Part shown: one piece after another, positions 27,201 through 42,124 of the stretch
How the letters are laid out: every line of letters starts with the position of its first letter
Position numbering within the stretch: position 1 is the first letter of the stretch
Assembly: GCA_030762175.1 (NCBI GenBank)
Contig: CM060833.1
Coordinates: 2,581,501-2,645,500 of the forward strand
DNA from: Metallyticus violacea
Taxonomy: Eukaryota; Arthropoda; Insecta; Mantodea; Metallyticidae
Length of the DNA stretch: 64,000 nt
Direction: 5' to 3'
Made by a program: the position numbers and the translations under genes
Notes under the pieces: generated by a model
The model's input: the letters and a program-made list of their open reading frames with translations, nothing else
What the model was told of the DNA's origin: nothing
The model's database searches: none

Positions 27201-30200
27201 CAGTTGATTCTGCTACTTATGTGAATGCCATTTCTTTTTTCAGAGAATTGACCGACAGGGAGCGTTATCAAGCAGGACCATACCACGGTTAACTCTGCGA
27301 ATAATTCCATGAGAACAATTTACAGTGTGTTTCCACAAGACAGAATTATTAGTAGAGATTTGTGACCCTCGGTCTCCCGATTTAACAGCCTGCGATTATC
27401 ATCTCTGGGGAAAATGTCATGTACAAGACGAACCCATACAAGAACTCAAAGCTAATATTCATCAAGAAACTGTCCCCATTTCACAAAATGAACTAAAGTG
27501 AATAATTTCCTAAAGAGGTGCCAAAAATGTGTGGAGAATGAAGGGGGGCAGTTTCAACACCTCATTTGATAATTTGATAAGTAATGAGTCTCTTAAATTG
27601 CTTTGTGTATTGTTTTAAACTCTCACTAATCACCGAGATCCGGCTGGCCGGCTAATGAGCGGCGCGCTCGCCCATAGACAAAACACTGTGGGGGGAAAAC
27701 ACACAGTAGAAAAGTGTGCATTAAAATCACACGGAGTATGGAGATAGAATATTAATGGTCATAGTCCTACAGCGTGATACTGGGTGATGAATATTTTCTT
27801 GAGAATACTGGTACCCGTAGTTTAATCAATTCTGTTACTCCTGTATCGTTCTTTAAACCTCAAAGACTGTTTAAACACTTTCATTACAATAAAGTTCAGT
27901 GACAACTGCAGGTGAGTTAGCCCCTAACGAATTGCTTCATCCAGTTACAACTCAGGATTGGTGTCTGCACATCCACGTGCTAAACTCTTGCTTTCATATT
28001 ACAGGGTTAGTCCTGGAACTTTATGACAGCACTTGATAAACTAAACGTCACAAGTGGCTAGGCTAGCTGACCGGGCAAATAGAGCGGGAGATTTACTCAG
28101 CATTACTGAATAAGATTAAAAATAAAAACTCTATCTCTGAACTTACCAAAGTCTGCAGGGTTGTAGTGTTTTGGACATTCGAGGCCGATGTTGGATAGAA
28201 ACGGCACTATGGCATTTCCAGGTCCCTGGAACGCACACTGGCCCTTTGCTGCGACGTAGACATGGTCGAACATCGAAAACAGGCGGGCACTAGGAGTGTG
28301 CAATGAGCAGATTATGGTTCTACCACCCTTCGCCAGCATCTTCAGAAGTGCAACACACTGCGAGCTGGAGAGGTCGTCCAAACCCCTAAAATAAACATCA
28401 GAACATCATAAACCAACCACAGCTGCACTTAGAACGTGTTTGGTATTAGGTCGCTATTTAAATTTCGGGATGTAAAGAAACTGTGAAATGTTCTGTTGGC
28501 AGCAAGAACGCATCTTAATTACTGCTCAGCAGCTGCAAACAGATGTTAATAATGATCGTGCTTTCGCTGTCTGAAGTTCTAAGTAGGTTTGCGATACTTT
28601 TTTACAATTATAAATGAGATCTGAGTCAACAACTCTGCTCTTTCACGTACAAAATGCATAACTGGTTTACAGAGTTTAAACATATGAAATAATGCTTATG
28701 TAGAAGCCATAATGAAGAATGATTCACGATTAAAGGGAGATAGGAATCTTTCAACATTAATTCGCCGCAGGTGTCAGAAACCTCACAAAGAACAGCAGAC
28801 CGCAAGAGAGGAACGGTGCCAGAAAATGAACAATGACAGCTCCCAACGATATCTTCACAGATAACAAAAAGTTGGATTTACCAATGGGATCCGAAACCAA
28901 AGGTGTGAACATTTTATTGTATTACTCTTAGCTAATAATTTAATTCAATTTTCGATTTTTTTGATGAATTGCTTTGATATATTATTCCATAAATGTGTTA
29001 ATTGTTATGCATTTTGTTTACATGTTTATTAAAATACAAACTAAAAGTCGCAGAAAGAACAAAAGCTGATTGTGAACAAATTTGCTTATTTATTGTTTTA
29101 TAATGCAGTTAAACACTCACAGCATATTAACAAATATAAACTTTAACTTTTGGAAACCCAGCAGCTTAATAGATTACATTGTTTTTATTAGTACTTTGCT
29201 GGTCCCCACGTACTTGAATCACTACCTGGTATCGTTTGGACATTGAGAAAATCAAATCGTTAATGTGTTCCTGAGTCAGTTCATGAAACCACACGCACAA
29301 TTGTCTCCTGTAGTTCTCTTTTATTGCTTGGCTGGTTTCTTGTAATAGTTTTCCCATAACCTTCCACCAGTTCTCAATCAGATTCAGGTCCGGGCTATTT
29401 CCAGGTCAGTCTAGCACTTTCACTCTGTTTTTCTTTAAGGAATGTTTTTACCTGAAATACTTGAATAACTGACTAATGCATTAATACTACCTACATTCCA
29501 ATTTAATATAAATAACGACATGTGACAAGAGTCATCTTGAAAAATACAGCTTTAAGAATTGCCAAATGGTCTCGCATTGTATCAAATTTTAATCCAGGAT
29601 TTTTAATGGTGTTTTTTGCTACAGAGGCACCATAGGCGGTGGACAATGATGATACATGAGATGAAATGATATATTGGGAAAGGATTTTTTTTTTTAAAGG
29701 AAGGGAACGTTCTAGGCCTGAGTTTAGGGTACCTACCCAGTATTTGCCACTTAAAAATCTGGAAAAAACCTCAGTCAGGGAAAACGGTCCTGGCGGGATT
29801 CGAACCCTAGACCTCCTGCTCACTTTTCCGCGCCTTAACGACCTCGGCCACCCTAGCGGTTTATCAAGGATGCCAAAGTAGACATCCGTATCAATATGTC
29901 ACTTAAGAAGCCCATTATGGCCTATGCCAAGGCTAGAAATGCACACCCAGATCATGCGACCTTGTTTGTGTTATGCATGAAAGTAACAGTACACTTTCCT
30001 ATCTGCATGCTCTTTTGCCCATTGCAGTAGTTTCTGTCTCGTTGTTTTAGTGAGCAAAGGTTTCTTCAGGAAGTTCTGCTTCAAGGATCTACTTCTGATA
30101 GTTCTGCTGGTCACTGAGACGTCACACACGTTTTTCAGTTCTGACGATCACCGAGACAAATTCCTTTTGGTACCCTATTCTGTTTTGGAGTAGATGTCCC

Positions 30201-33200
30201 TTTTCTGCCTCTTCCTTTCACCCACTCAACATTTCCCTTCTCCTTATATGTGTTTAGTTAATATTATCATTATCATTAGCATCATTTTCAGTACCTAGTA
30301 GTGGGATCGATGGAGATTTGAAGAAATTTGTCAAAAATGTTTTCATGGGTACAACCGCAATCGCTACATTTCTTCGGAATTCAGTAAGGATGAGAAATCT
30401 TAGGAAATACTTGTAACATTAACGTCCAAAGTTAAAAGAATAATAGACTGTAACTTTTACGCATTTATGATCAAAACATAAACATAAAACATAAATTAAT
30501 GACCTTCATTTTCAAAATGAACGTTACATTGATAAATGTTCCAAGTAGAAAAGTAAAAATAAAATATAATAATTTTTCCTTCATTTAAAAGAATTTAAGA
30601 AACCAATTTATTTTGAAAACAATATTAATTTATTTTTTGTTTTGTTTTTATGTGTGGGAATAATGCCTAAGACTTTACAATTATCATGTGTACGTTAAAC
30701 ATTATTTTAGCTGCATAAAACAATTCACGCATGGTAAGATTAAAACTTTGGTAGTTCTCATTGTCACACCAGGGCCGTCTGATGACAGGTTGCAGCAGTG
30801 TATAACTAAAACAAATTAACTCTTCGAGAAAAACAGTTCTTTATTCTCTTCGGGTATTTGGTTCAGAACACACTGGCGATATACCTGATCTTACCATAAA
30901 TACTGTACAAAGTTTCCACAAAACGGTTTGAGACATTTCATAAATGGGAGTATCATAAATCAAAATGTCCACCTCTGGCATGCACAGTCCTCAAGTCATT
31001 TCATCAATTGAATTACACAACACTCTGGAAGAGAACGCTTCAAATTTCCAATATTTGGATATCTCTTCTTGCAAGTATCTCTTGAAGTTTGGATCACAAT
31101 TTGTAGTGGAGCGGGTTTTAGGTCTGGATTTGCAGAAGGTCGAAATAAACTTTGACCTCAAGCCACTCCTGGGTTGCCCGAGCCTTATGTGCTGGGGCTG
31201 AATCCTGTTGGAAGCTCCAGCATTGTTCATGGAAGAGGGTGTTGTTGAGGTTCTTGATCAGTCTCTCCAGCAATGTCTCCTGGTCGATGTTTTATTCAGA
31301 AATGAAGCTCCGTGGTAACTTCGTACATCACACCCCACCAATCATTCAGATATAGGATAATGGCCCCTCTGAACTTTTGGAGCCTTTTCCGAAGCTTCTG
31401 TAGAGCATCTGGCTCATATTCTGTCATTTTGACCATTGAGAGTGTCCTCAACATTGAACAGTTTCATCAGTGAAAAGAATTCTTCGATGATCTTTTGCTG
31501 CGTAAAGCTGAAATGAGCGTTTTGGTTTTAAGAGCCTCTGGCACTTCAGCACACTAGTGAGGAGTTCCAGGTCACTACTCAATGTGCGAGACAAGCCATC
31601 ACTGATTTCTTTACACACCTGCCGCCACTGCTTTCACCAATTCTGGAGTCCTTTCAAGTTCAGGTCTCAAGAAAGCGCTGGATGGTGCGGTACACGAACC
31701 TCCTGCTTATTTTCAGTTTGTGGAGAATTTTGAAAATCTCATGTGAAGATTTTCCTACCTTGTGCAAAGCTACCACAACTACACGATTTTCGTAATCGCC
31801 CAAAACCAACCCAAACAACTTTCCGCTTCTGCAGCTGAACTCCCAATGACTCACCACTAGCACCACAACTCAGAAATGTGTAGGCTGTTAGTTCTGACAG
31901 TATTTATGGTAAGACCGGGTAGACTAAACCACAGTTGATCGTCCTGTGTAAGCAGAGTGTCACAAAAGTTAAGCACTTACGTTGTTGGCTCGTCCAGGAA
32001 GATGATTGGAGGATTATTGAGCAGCTCCAAGGCAATAGAAAGCCTTTTCCTCTCACCTCCTGATAGGCTGGAAGTGTCTGTGTTCCGCGCGCGCGTCAGC
32101 AGCAACATCTCGAGAATTTCTTCCACCTGAACACACAAGAACACCTGCCTGTTGCTTTAAATACACTACAGAGTCCCCTCAATCAAGATACACATTGATC
32201 TTAATACGAGGGCTATTCAATAAAGAATGACAATTTTTTTATAGACATAACTTCTGGCGATAAAATTTACCTTTACAACGCTAAGGTAACGCACACATGG
32301 CACTAGCTTCATTGTTGTAACTTCGGTTCCCACCTGTGATAAGTGAGCAAGATGAGACATGTTCAGTTCCACCTACAGCAAAATAGAACTGACAACAGTT
32401 GCTGCTGTGAAATTCTGCTTTCGTCTCAACAAACCTTCAGCTGAGGTCTATGGAGCGTTTGTTCTTTCCTGCAGCAGAGCTCGAAGATGATTTAAAATGT
32501 TTAAAGAGGGGAGGCAATCAATTTCAAATGAAGGTGAACCCAGCACTCCAGTAAAGAAGAAATCATCAACATCGCTGCTGTCAATGTGAGAGAGAGTCGT
32601 CATGCAACATTAAGAGCACTTCCAGAAAGCCTGAAAATTTCACTGAATATCATCCACACGTGAGTAACTGTAACGTTGCACGTGAGACGTGTTTGTGCAC
32701 GGTGAGTTCCAAAACTGCTGATTCCCGGACAAAAGAATATCTTCAGATAGTTGAAGCTGACGTTACAAGGAGAAGGCAATCTCATATCGTACCTGTCACT
32801 GGGAAATACTACAGAGATGTCCTGAGTCTCACGTCACACACAAAAGGCCAAGTTTTCCTGCAACAAGCTGATGCTGTAGGCCGCATATCGCAAACTGATT
32901 GCTAAACATAAAATGTGTTGTCTGTCCACATTTAGCCCCGTTGACTTTTTCCCTTTCCCCAAGTTGAAGAAACAAATTTGTGGGAGAACTGTTTACCAGT
33001 GGCGAAGGACCAAGGAACTGTTTTCTAGCAAGTCTTTGAATACTGGAGCATGTTTATTTCATCCAACAGGGACTACTTTTAAAACGTATCAACAAAATTA
33101 TGAGAATGAGTTATCAAAAATGATTGAATTACCCTCATAGTATCATTAACTTGCTGCATAGTTCTTTCCATCGATGGTTTTGCCTTTTCCGAGATAGTCT

Positions 33201-36200
33201 ATGGGCACAACAGGCTCAGCATCTTCGAAAGCATCTAAAAGTTAATACTTAAGACATAATCTTGCTGTTTGATACTACTAGCGCTATCTGTGTATCAGGC
33301 CAAGCACCTCTCGTTTAATTAAAAGAGAGCTGGTAGCCCCAAATGCCCGTTGCTGTTAACAATGCAAACACTTTATTTAGGAACTGAAATAGTTGTTGCA
33401 GTGCAGGACACTGTTTCGAAAGAAAGAACCAGATGTGAAAAATTCGGATCATGGTCTAGTTCCGCCTTCCGTGCCAACGCTCTAACCAACTGAGCTACCG
33501 TGCGGATTCTTGGTTTTCACGGCCAGTGTGAAAGAACGACTGCTATATAAGTTTGCGACAAGCTCTGAGATCGCCTGAACGGGCTCCTGCTTCACCACGA
33601 CAACGACTTCGCTCACACGGCCAACATCATCATCATCCAGTTCCTGGAAATCAGATTCATGACTCATCTTCCCTACTGTCCTGACCTGGTTCCATGAGAT
33701 TATTTTATTTTCCCAGTGATAAAATTTCGCAGGCGAAGAAAGCGATTTTGCAGCTCTGAAGAGAGCATGGCTGCATATGAAAATGAACTTTTCATCACCT
33801 TTAAGGAAGGGGTACTTTGATAAGGCGTTTTTGAGAATGAGAAAGTGCCGGGACTTTCTCTACCTCGTTGAACACGAAACGAAAGAGAAGACGGCAACTT
33901 CGGAAATGCTCATCACGTTAATAATGAGGGAAAACAACAGCAGGATGGTGGCAAGGGATTTGAAACCCCCCCGAGAGCGGGTCTTAAGCGTTGGCAGACA
34001 TGAGGCCTCAACTTGCTACATAGCATGATTTCTTTAAGGGAATATACCTACGAGAATCGCTAAGTAATTTGATATGATATTAAAGAAAACTATTCAGTCT
34101 TGCATCTTTGCTCCAGGTTCGTGGAGGTTTCTACGAGGCACTCAGAATACTTTACCTCCTCTATGACCTCTGCATACTCAACCGTGAACAGATCAGGTGA
34201 AGAGGGTGGATGCGTCAATTTGTTCTGAAAGACGCGCACATTGTCATGCTGGCCTTTTCGGTCATTTCCGCGATCGCTACATTCAGTCTCTCCAAAAGTG
34301 ACGCTTACTGTTCTAAACTAAATGCATTATCTTTCCACTGATGGAAAGCATTTCCTCTTTTCGTAGCCCGATCGCATCGAGCGTTCACCGTTTTAGATTG
34401 CAGTTTCGTTTCCGGCATATACGAGGGCCATTCTAAAAGTTTTCGGCCTGACCAAGAAAACTCAAAGATATTAAGAGAAATGCTCTCAACATAATCACCT
34501 TGTAAATCAATACATTTAGTCCAACGCATTACCAACTTTTAATACCCACGTAAAATAAGATTTGTCCAAATGTGAAAAATAAGTATTTGTCTCAGCTTCA
34601 ATCTCATCATTGGATGTGAATCTCATCCACCCAGCCATTCCATCAGATAATCGCTGGAAGGCAAATCTGGCGAATATTGTGGATGTGCAGTCATGCAGTT
34701 TTGCAGCAACAATCCCAGACGTCTGTGAAGGCGCATTATCGTGTCGAAGGTGTGGACGTTTAGCCTGAATAGCATCCTTCACTTGGTCCAGTAGTGAAGC
34801 ATAATACTCCCCGGTGAAGGTTCTGCCCTTCTGGAGTAGTCTACAAGCACCACACCATGAGAATCCCAAAAAACCGCAGTCATGACTTCTCCTACAGATA
34901 AAATTATTTTTGCTTTCTTTGGCGCACTTTCACCTGTTGCCACCCACCGTTTGGACTGCTACTTTGTCTCTGGCGTGTAGTGATGAATCCACGGCTCATC
35001 TACTGGAATTGAGATTAAACACTGTTGCAAAATGTTCATTAAATGTGTTTTTGGTCTATTGTTAGCAAATGCAACACCCATCTAGCGGAAAGCTATCCCA
35101 TGCACAAAACTTTGTGTAAAATGTGGTGGGTACGTCCTATCGAGATCTTTGCAATGTCGGCCAACTGGCGTACCTTCAATCAGAGATCACCGAGTACGGC
35201 ATTGTGAATTTTTGTCACAATCTCGTCGATCGTAGCAGTTTTGGAATGCCCTGAGCGCTCGTCATCTTGAATGAATATAAGACCACACTTAAATTCAGCA
35301 GCCCATTTTTTAAGCCCCGAAAACATAGGAGAAGAATTCTTTAATGTGGAATCTGACTCCTTTTGTATTTCTGTTAGGATTAAAGCCTTGAAAACAGAGT
35401 ACTTTATCACATTTCGTGCTTCAGTTCTATTCATTTTGTAGAAAATGTTAACACTAGTTTGTTTACACGATCGTCACAAACAATGATACACTTACATGTC
35501 TGAAATTTTTATACGTGCCATCTAAAGAATGATACTTAACAAATATCATAGTAATCTGGCTATCTACACGACATCTCTGAGTCAGGTCAGGAACTTTTAA
35601 AACTCCCCTCATAGTGCTGAATCCACGCTTCGTCCATAGTCACCAAACGCCGTAAAATCTGTTGGACAATTCTTAAAAATTTCCGACCTGTGCTAACTCG
35701 CGCATTTTCACTCGTCTGTTGGGCCGAAACAAGACTTTATCGATGATTTCTGACCTCACAGCTGATTTTGGAACTCCAGGAAGTGGTACATGGCAGTTGT
35801 TTTGCCACGCTTAAACGCATTTACCTCAAATCGAACAGTTTCATATGAACTGCATTCGTCACGCAATGTAAGCAAAATTCTCTCATGAATTTCCTTTATG
35901 AGAGTCTTATACTTTCTTAACTGTTTTCCCGTTTGAAAAAAGAATTGAATCATACCAAGAATTCCAATGTAATCTATTTTTCACTGTTATTCTGAACGCT
36001 TGTGCTCAGAAAACTGCCAAACAATTAACATCAGAATATTAATACATAGAAAGCAAACTTTATGATCACACTGCCATCTATTAGTACGCGAATCAAGTTA
36101 CTTTCAAACCACTCTCGAAATTTAATTCAAATGTTTTTGCAAATAAACTACAACTACGTTAATTTGATTCTCTCACCGATAAAATGTGAAATTCCACCGT

Positions 36201-39200
36201 CTTGGTTGTATACTTTCAACTTAACACTTATACGCTCAATATCAGTAAATAGTGAAGTTTGGCTATGTCTAGCACGACCCTCACAGAGCTGTCTGTTGCG
36301 TAAGTCGTGTTAGATAACTCACCACTAAACGTTTCTGTTGTCCGGAAAGTTCGCTGCCCAGTTTGAGATCGGCGGCGAACAGCATGGACTCCTGCACTGT
36401 GAGGTAAGGCTGGAGCAAATCCTCTTGCATGATGTAACGTGACATCTTCTTGAACTGCCGGATGTTGCGTGGCTTTCCGTTGATTAGAATGTTACCACTT
36501 GCCTCTGCACATCTGAAAATACACAAACAAAACAGTTCAGTGTCCTGGCACTGCCAATCTGTCGCTACTGCACTGTTCAGTACACTTTTCCATTGAGGAA
36601 GAATCGCTAAACAATTCGCCATAAACAGCAAGTCTTTCGATGGAAGTCTTCTGTTGTCTTTAGTTAGAATGGAGAACAGACATAAGACCGCACAAGCACA
36701 TCATCGTTCCACAGTAAACTGTCACTGAAATCGTTAAAAACAGCTGCAACTGCAACAAGTTGAAATTCGTCACAACAATGGCAGCTTATTACATCACACC
36801 AGTCCTGCCGTTCTACAGAGCCCATTGTTGAGCTACAAATGGAAATAATTACACATTACAAAAAAGGACTATTTTAAATTCATTATTTTCTCTTTTAATT
36901 ATAAATATTATAAACTCTATCAATATATTTTAAATTTTGGAGGAAATTTTTATTTTCCGGTGGATTTTCTCCCTAGGACCATCTCCTGAATTCATTACAG
37001 GATATGACCATGCACAGTTTTCAGGACATCTCTGTAGTACTGCCCAGTTACTGTTATGTGTGCAGGTGCGACATGCTCCTATACACATTCTTGAATATCG
37101 AGATAACTATAACTTTCTCAACAGATGCAACCAGTTTTGCTTTTTATGGTGTTGGTGATAATGGAAATTTCCACACAGAGCTTTGCTTTGCTTTGCTTTG
37201 CTTTGCTTTGAAAGAAATTCGGCATTTTTAACTGCATGAAAATCTACATGCAGTCTTGTAACCCACCGAGCACAAACACTTCTCATGTGCAAACTGTGAG
37301 CTTATCAACATTTCTGAAAATGTTACTGAGATGATTATATGATTCTCTCTCACAATGACATCAGTAGTGTTAATGTTTTCTTCTGTTAGAGCACAAACTG
37401 CAGTGCTGGGTCCACCTTCCTTAGAAATTGATTGCCTCCCCTCTTTAAACAGTCTTCGAACTGTGCTATAGGCTTCCTATTATGTTGCATAGGTCTCAGC
37501 TGATGATTTGTTGAGACAAAGGTAGAGAGTGTGTTGTTCGTCGCATGTTAATTCCATTTTGCTGTAGGCGGAACTGGACACGTCTCGCAGATTTGAATGG
37601 AAGTGAAAGTGAAACTAGTACCACATGTCATTCCATGTTAAGTTAATAAAATACTTAAAGTTAAAATTTAGCGTGAGAAATTGTGCCTGTAAACAGATAA
37701 TTAACAGCTCTTGTATTATTTGTATGTGCGTTTATCCTGCCACTCCTGTATGCACGCTTTTCCCATAATCCTTACATTTTTTTTTCATGTTGGCAGAAAA
37801 GTTCCCAACGGACTGAAACTTTAAAACTGTCCATGCCTCAGGCAACACTCGAATTTGCGACCTTCAAATGAATATGGCCACCAGGACTGGGTCTTAACAC
37901 CACCAATAATATTAAAGTTTACAGTAATAAAATTGCAACCACGTCAATAACAATAAACCCACTAACAACTTAATAATGATAACATGCAGCATTACTTTTA
38001 CTATATTGGCCTTCTTGTGTCAGGAAATGCCCATGAACACTGTTATTTGGGGGCTTGAATAATGTACGAGTTAGTGCATGTTGGTAAAACTTATCATGGC
38101 ATATGCTTTGACAAAAGAAAAGTTGTTTCTTAAACGCAAAGTCCTACCGTTACAGCGCGCGGTTCACAAGGTAACCAGCAAGGCTGTGTGGTCACTGCAG
38201 AAGTATTCGCCACGGGTGGCCGAGGTCTTTCAGGCGGGGACTTGTGAGCGGGAGGTGCAGGGGTACGGTTCCAATCAGGACCGTTCTTCCTGACTGGCGT
38301 CCCCCCCCCCCAAAGTTTTTCTCAGTTCTCATAAATGGCAAATACCCTAAACTTAGGCCTGGAGCGCTTCCTTCCTTTAAAAAAAAGTCTTCCTCAATTT
38401 ATCATTTCATTTCACGTATTATCCATGTCACCGCCTGCATTTATATTAACAAAACGGCAGCAGTTGTGCTGTACGGCATCCGCTAGTTGTGTGACAGATT
38501 TGTGGTAAAGAGCGCACGTTCGCCTCCAGGCATAAATTAGTTTCGTAATATTGTTTGAAAACGTTTTTTTTTTTTTTTTGAATGGTGTTTAACGCCCGTT
38601 TTTACCACAGGCGGCAAAAAAATCGCAACGGGTGGCCGAGGTCGCTAAGGTGCGGACCCGTGAGCGGGAGGTCTGGGATTCGAATCCCACCAGGACCGTC
38701 TCCCTGACTGGGTTTTTTCCAGGTTTTACTCAGCCCTCATAAATGGCAAATGCCCGGGAGGTACTCCAAACTTAGCCATGGAACGTTTCCTTCCTTAAAA
38801 ATAAATCCTTTCCCAATTTATCATTTCATCTCGTGTATTATCAGTGTCCACCGCCTGTGGTGTCTCAATAGTAAAAACGAACGTTAAACATTATTAAAAA
38901 TAAAAACAGCAACCTTTAACGTTAATATATTATAATCTTTCCTTCAGTGTTTGTTCTATCTAAATGAAATATGCTGCACATGCACGAAGGACAAAAGACA
39001 CAAATTCAAGCAGCATGGGATGTTGTAGCCTCTCACCCACACTACTGTAGAAATCTGATATCATCTGTGCCTCGAAGACTGAGAGCATAGGCCCGTACAC
39101 CCGACATTAATTTGTGTTTAACTCTACATGTTTTCACCTTAGAACATGATTTCTTTTATTTAGTCATTTGTAAACACACCGTAGTTTGTGTATGTGTGTG

Positions 39201-42088
39201 CATAGGTAATGTCACAAAACTCAAATGATATGTTAAAATATATTGTGATATCAAGACAACATGAAGTTATACATACACATTTTTAAAACTAACAATAAAA
39301 AATAAAACAAAAATGTTGTGTGGTATTTGAACCCATGATCTTAAGCAGAAGAGCAAGACTTCTAAACCGCTCGGCCACCGCTACTCTACTGTAATGTTCA
39401 TTATGTTTACAGGTAAGGCTGCACGACCCGTAGTTTTTTTTTTTTTTTTTTTAATAATCAAAGGGCGTAAGGTAGAAAAGTATAGAAACAGGCTATAAAA
39501 CATTATAATAGTTAAATTATTAGTATCCAACATCAGGTTACATAAGTATAGTAACTTATCATGTCCCAAATTCAATAAAATAACCTATATGTCACATTTT
39601 TATAATTGAAATATTTTCATGTCCTCAGAGAATGAACACATGTTTTATTTTAAATTGGTGAATTATACATATATTTGTAGGAGACGTTTAAAAAATTAAA
39701 GCTTAAAGAAACACTAAATACTGCAGTTCGGATTTTGGAAATTTTGCATTTTTTTAATGAATCTTTGGATATAAATATAATTAGTGAATTTGTTGGAACA
39801 TATTTACATTTTTGTAGTTTAGGACATTGTTTGTACTAATTATATTATTTAGTGTTTAGTAGCATTTTAGCATTACCTACACGATTTCCATAATTTTAAA
39901 TTCATTTATGTATCCAAGATCTATCCCTTAATTGTGTTGATAAGCACAAATGTAATGGGCCAATAAATATCGGTAGTATTGTTGCGTGTTTGTAATCGAT
40001 ACCAGCCTGGCGATTATCTTTCGACTTTTTTGCTCTGATATCAAAGCTACCCAATTATCGCTTATCAAGGAACTTTGTGGTAACGCATAATGTAAATTGA
40101 CAGCTAATGTAGCGGTGTTGCCAACAATCTGATGGTTTTGGTGAATTCCGAAACAACGCATTTGCTATTGCGGTTGTACTCGTTAAAAGATTTTTGAAAT
40201 TTTTCTTCAAATATCCATCCAAACGTGATGCCAATTTGCAAACAGATGATGCATAGAAAATTCTTTTAGTTCATAATAAAAGGTGGTTAAAATCACACAA
40301 GCGGCGAGACTGATTTAAAATACGACGTATTTACACCGCATGAAAGTGCAAATGTAGTAGAAGATGCAAGTTCAAGCTACTGCGCAGTCACACAAAGTCG
40401 ATTGTTGCAATATCAACATATTCAAATACATTCTAAGAATCTCTCATCTTAAGAGGTCACAAGTGTTTGTACACCTTCATTTTTACACTCAGTTCAAATT
40501 GCACTAAGAATGTTAATGTTTGTGTTAGTAATCCGTCACTCAACAAACAAACCTGCGGGCTTTTTAACAACTCTCAGTGACAAGCAGCATTAACAGTCCG
40601 CAATGTGCCATAAAACACGGCAGTAAGGGAACTGTTTAAAACACGGGCCCAATCTCGATATTGAAGAAGACAAGGAGTAAATATGAGGGTGGGTCATTAA
40701 GTTTCCGGCATAACCATTTTCTAGGTATAATAAGAACAAAAACTATACTTCACTTTTCAATATAGTTATGCTGTATTGTAATACACTTCTCACATCTTTC
40801 AATTAACATTTCACCCCCCCCCCCAAATAGTCAGAAGTTTTATCTACAAAATGGGCATGAACAGCATTCATCACTTCTTCATCACACTTAAATTTCCTTC
40901 CTCGAAGATCCTTCTCGAGTTCTGAGAAGAGGAAATAGTCGCTGGGAGCTAGATCTAGGCTGTAGGGTGGATGGTCCATCTTCTTTAAACTACATTTCTT
41001 CACAGCTTCCTTTACAACAAGAGCTGTGTGCACAGGCGCGTTGTCCTGAAGAACACACCACCACTCAGCTTTCCTCGTCTTTTCTCTTTGATGGAAACAC
41101 GCAATCTGTGCAGTAGGCCAGCATAGTACGCCCCATTTACTGTCGTGTTTCTCTCCTTGAAGTCAATGAAGAGTATTCCTTCACAGTCCCAAAAGATTAT
41201 GGCCATAATCTTCTTGGTTGACTCAGTGACCTTGGTCTTTAGAGGTGCTTCGCCAAGTTTACGCCACTCCATTGATTCTCTTTTGGACAAGGGATCAGAG
41301 TAAAGAACCTAGTTTTATCTCCTGTAGCAATGGTTTGCAGAACTACTAAAATGCCTTCCCCATATACAATGTCCAATCGCTATTTAATTTCATTTGGGGT
41401 AAGTCCTTCTTTTGTGAAGAATTTAATAACAGACCGAAACTTCATTTTGAACATGTCACAATGTTCTACACATAGGTTCTTTGTGCAACTATATCTGAAC
41501 AGCTGAACACAGCGGAGCGGAAGTTACAGCTGCAATCATTTACTTAACAGATAAGGTTTGATACCTGAAAAGGCTTTTGTGAAAGCGAGGCTGGAAACTT
41601 ATGCACCTCCCCTCTAATTATATAGATATAAGCTCCTAAGGTGTTTAGATAAAAGTTGCCTAGCTTGTAGAATACACGAATCCGTAAAAATAACTTTAGA
41701 AATGTGTAACATATACAAAAATAAAATACAAATTTCAAGATGGTTTTATACTCCGAATCAACCAGTAAGAAAGACGTGTTAATGGAATCATAGGCTGTTT
41801 CATTCATCGCTTTCTAAATTGATCATAATCAACAAAATCTGAACGCTACATCCAGTGGCGGTAATTTCCAGAACATTGTAAATAATTATACAATATCGAG
41901 TGTGAGTATAGGAAATGAAATAATTATCCTGGTTGCGGAATTCTCTCTGTCTGATTTGATGTCACAAAACACAAGAATATGCATGCAAATTAACATTAAT
42001 AATAAAAAAAAAAAGGTAAAAACACTTAGATAAAGTCACGCTTGAAATTGCGAACTCGTTGAGTTTTTCAATGGCAAGAAGCTTTATT

Positions 42089-42124
<36 letters not shown>

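Noticed and set aside
33482..33667. Pogo/Tigger-like DDE fragment ([16 protein letters not shown])
   Set aside because: The acidic stretch is suggestive only; no HTH or catalytic motif found nearby.
37181..37231. Short protein repeat from the CTTTG array
   Set aside because: It is a pentanucleotide microsatellite; the translated repeat is incidental.
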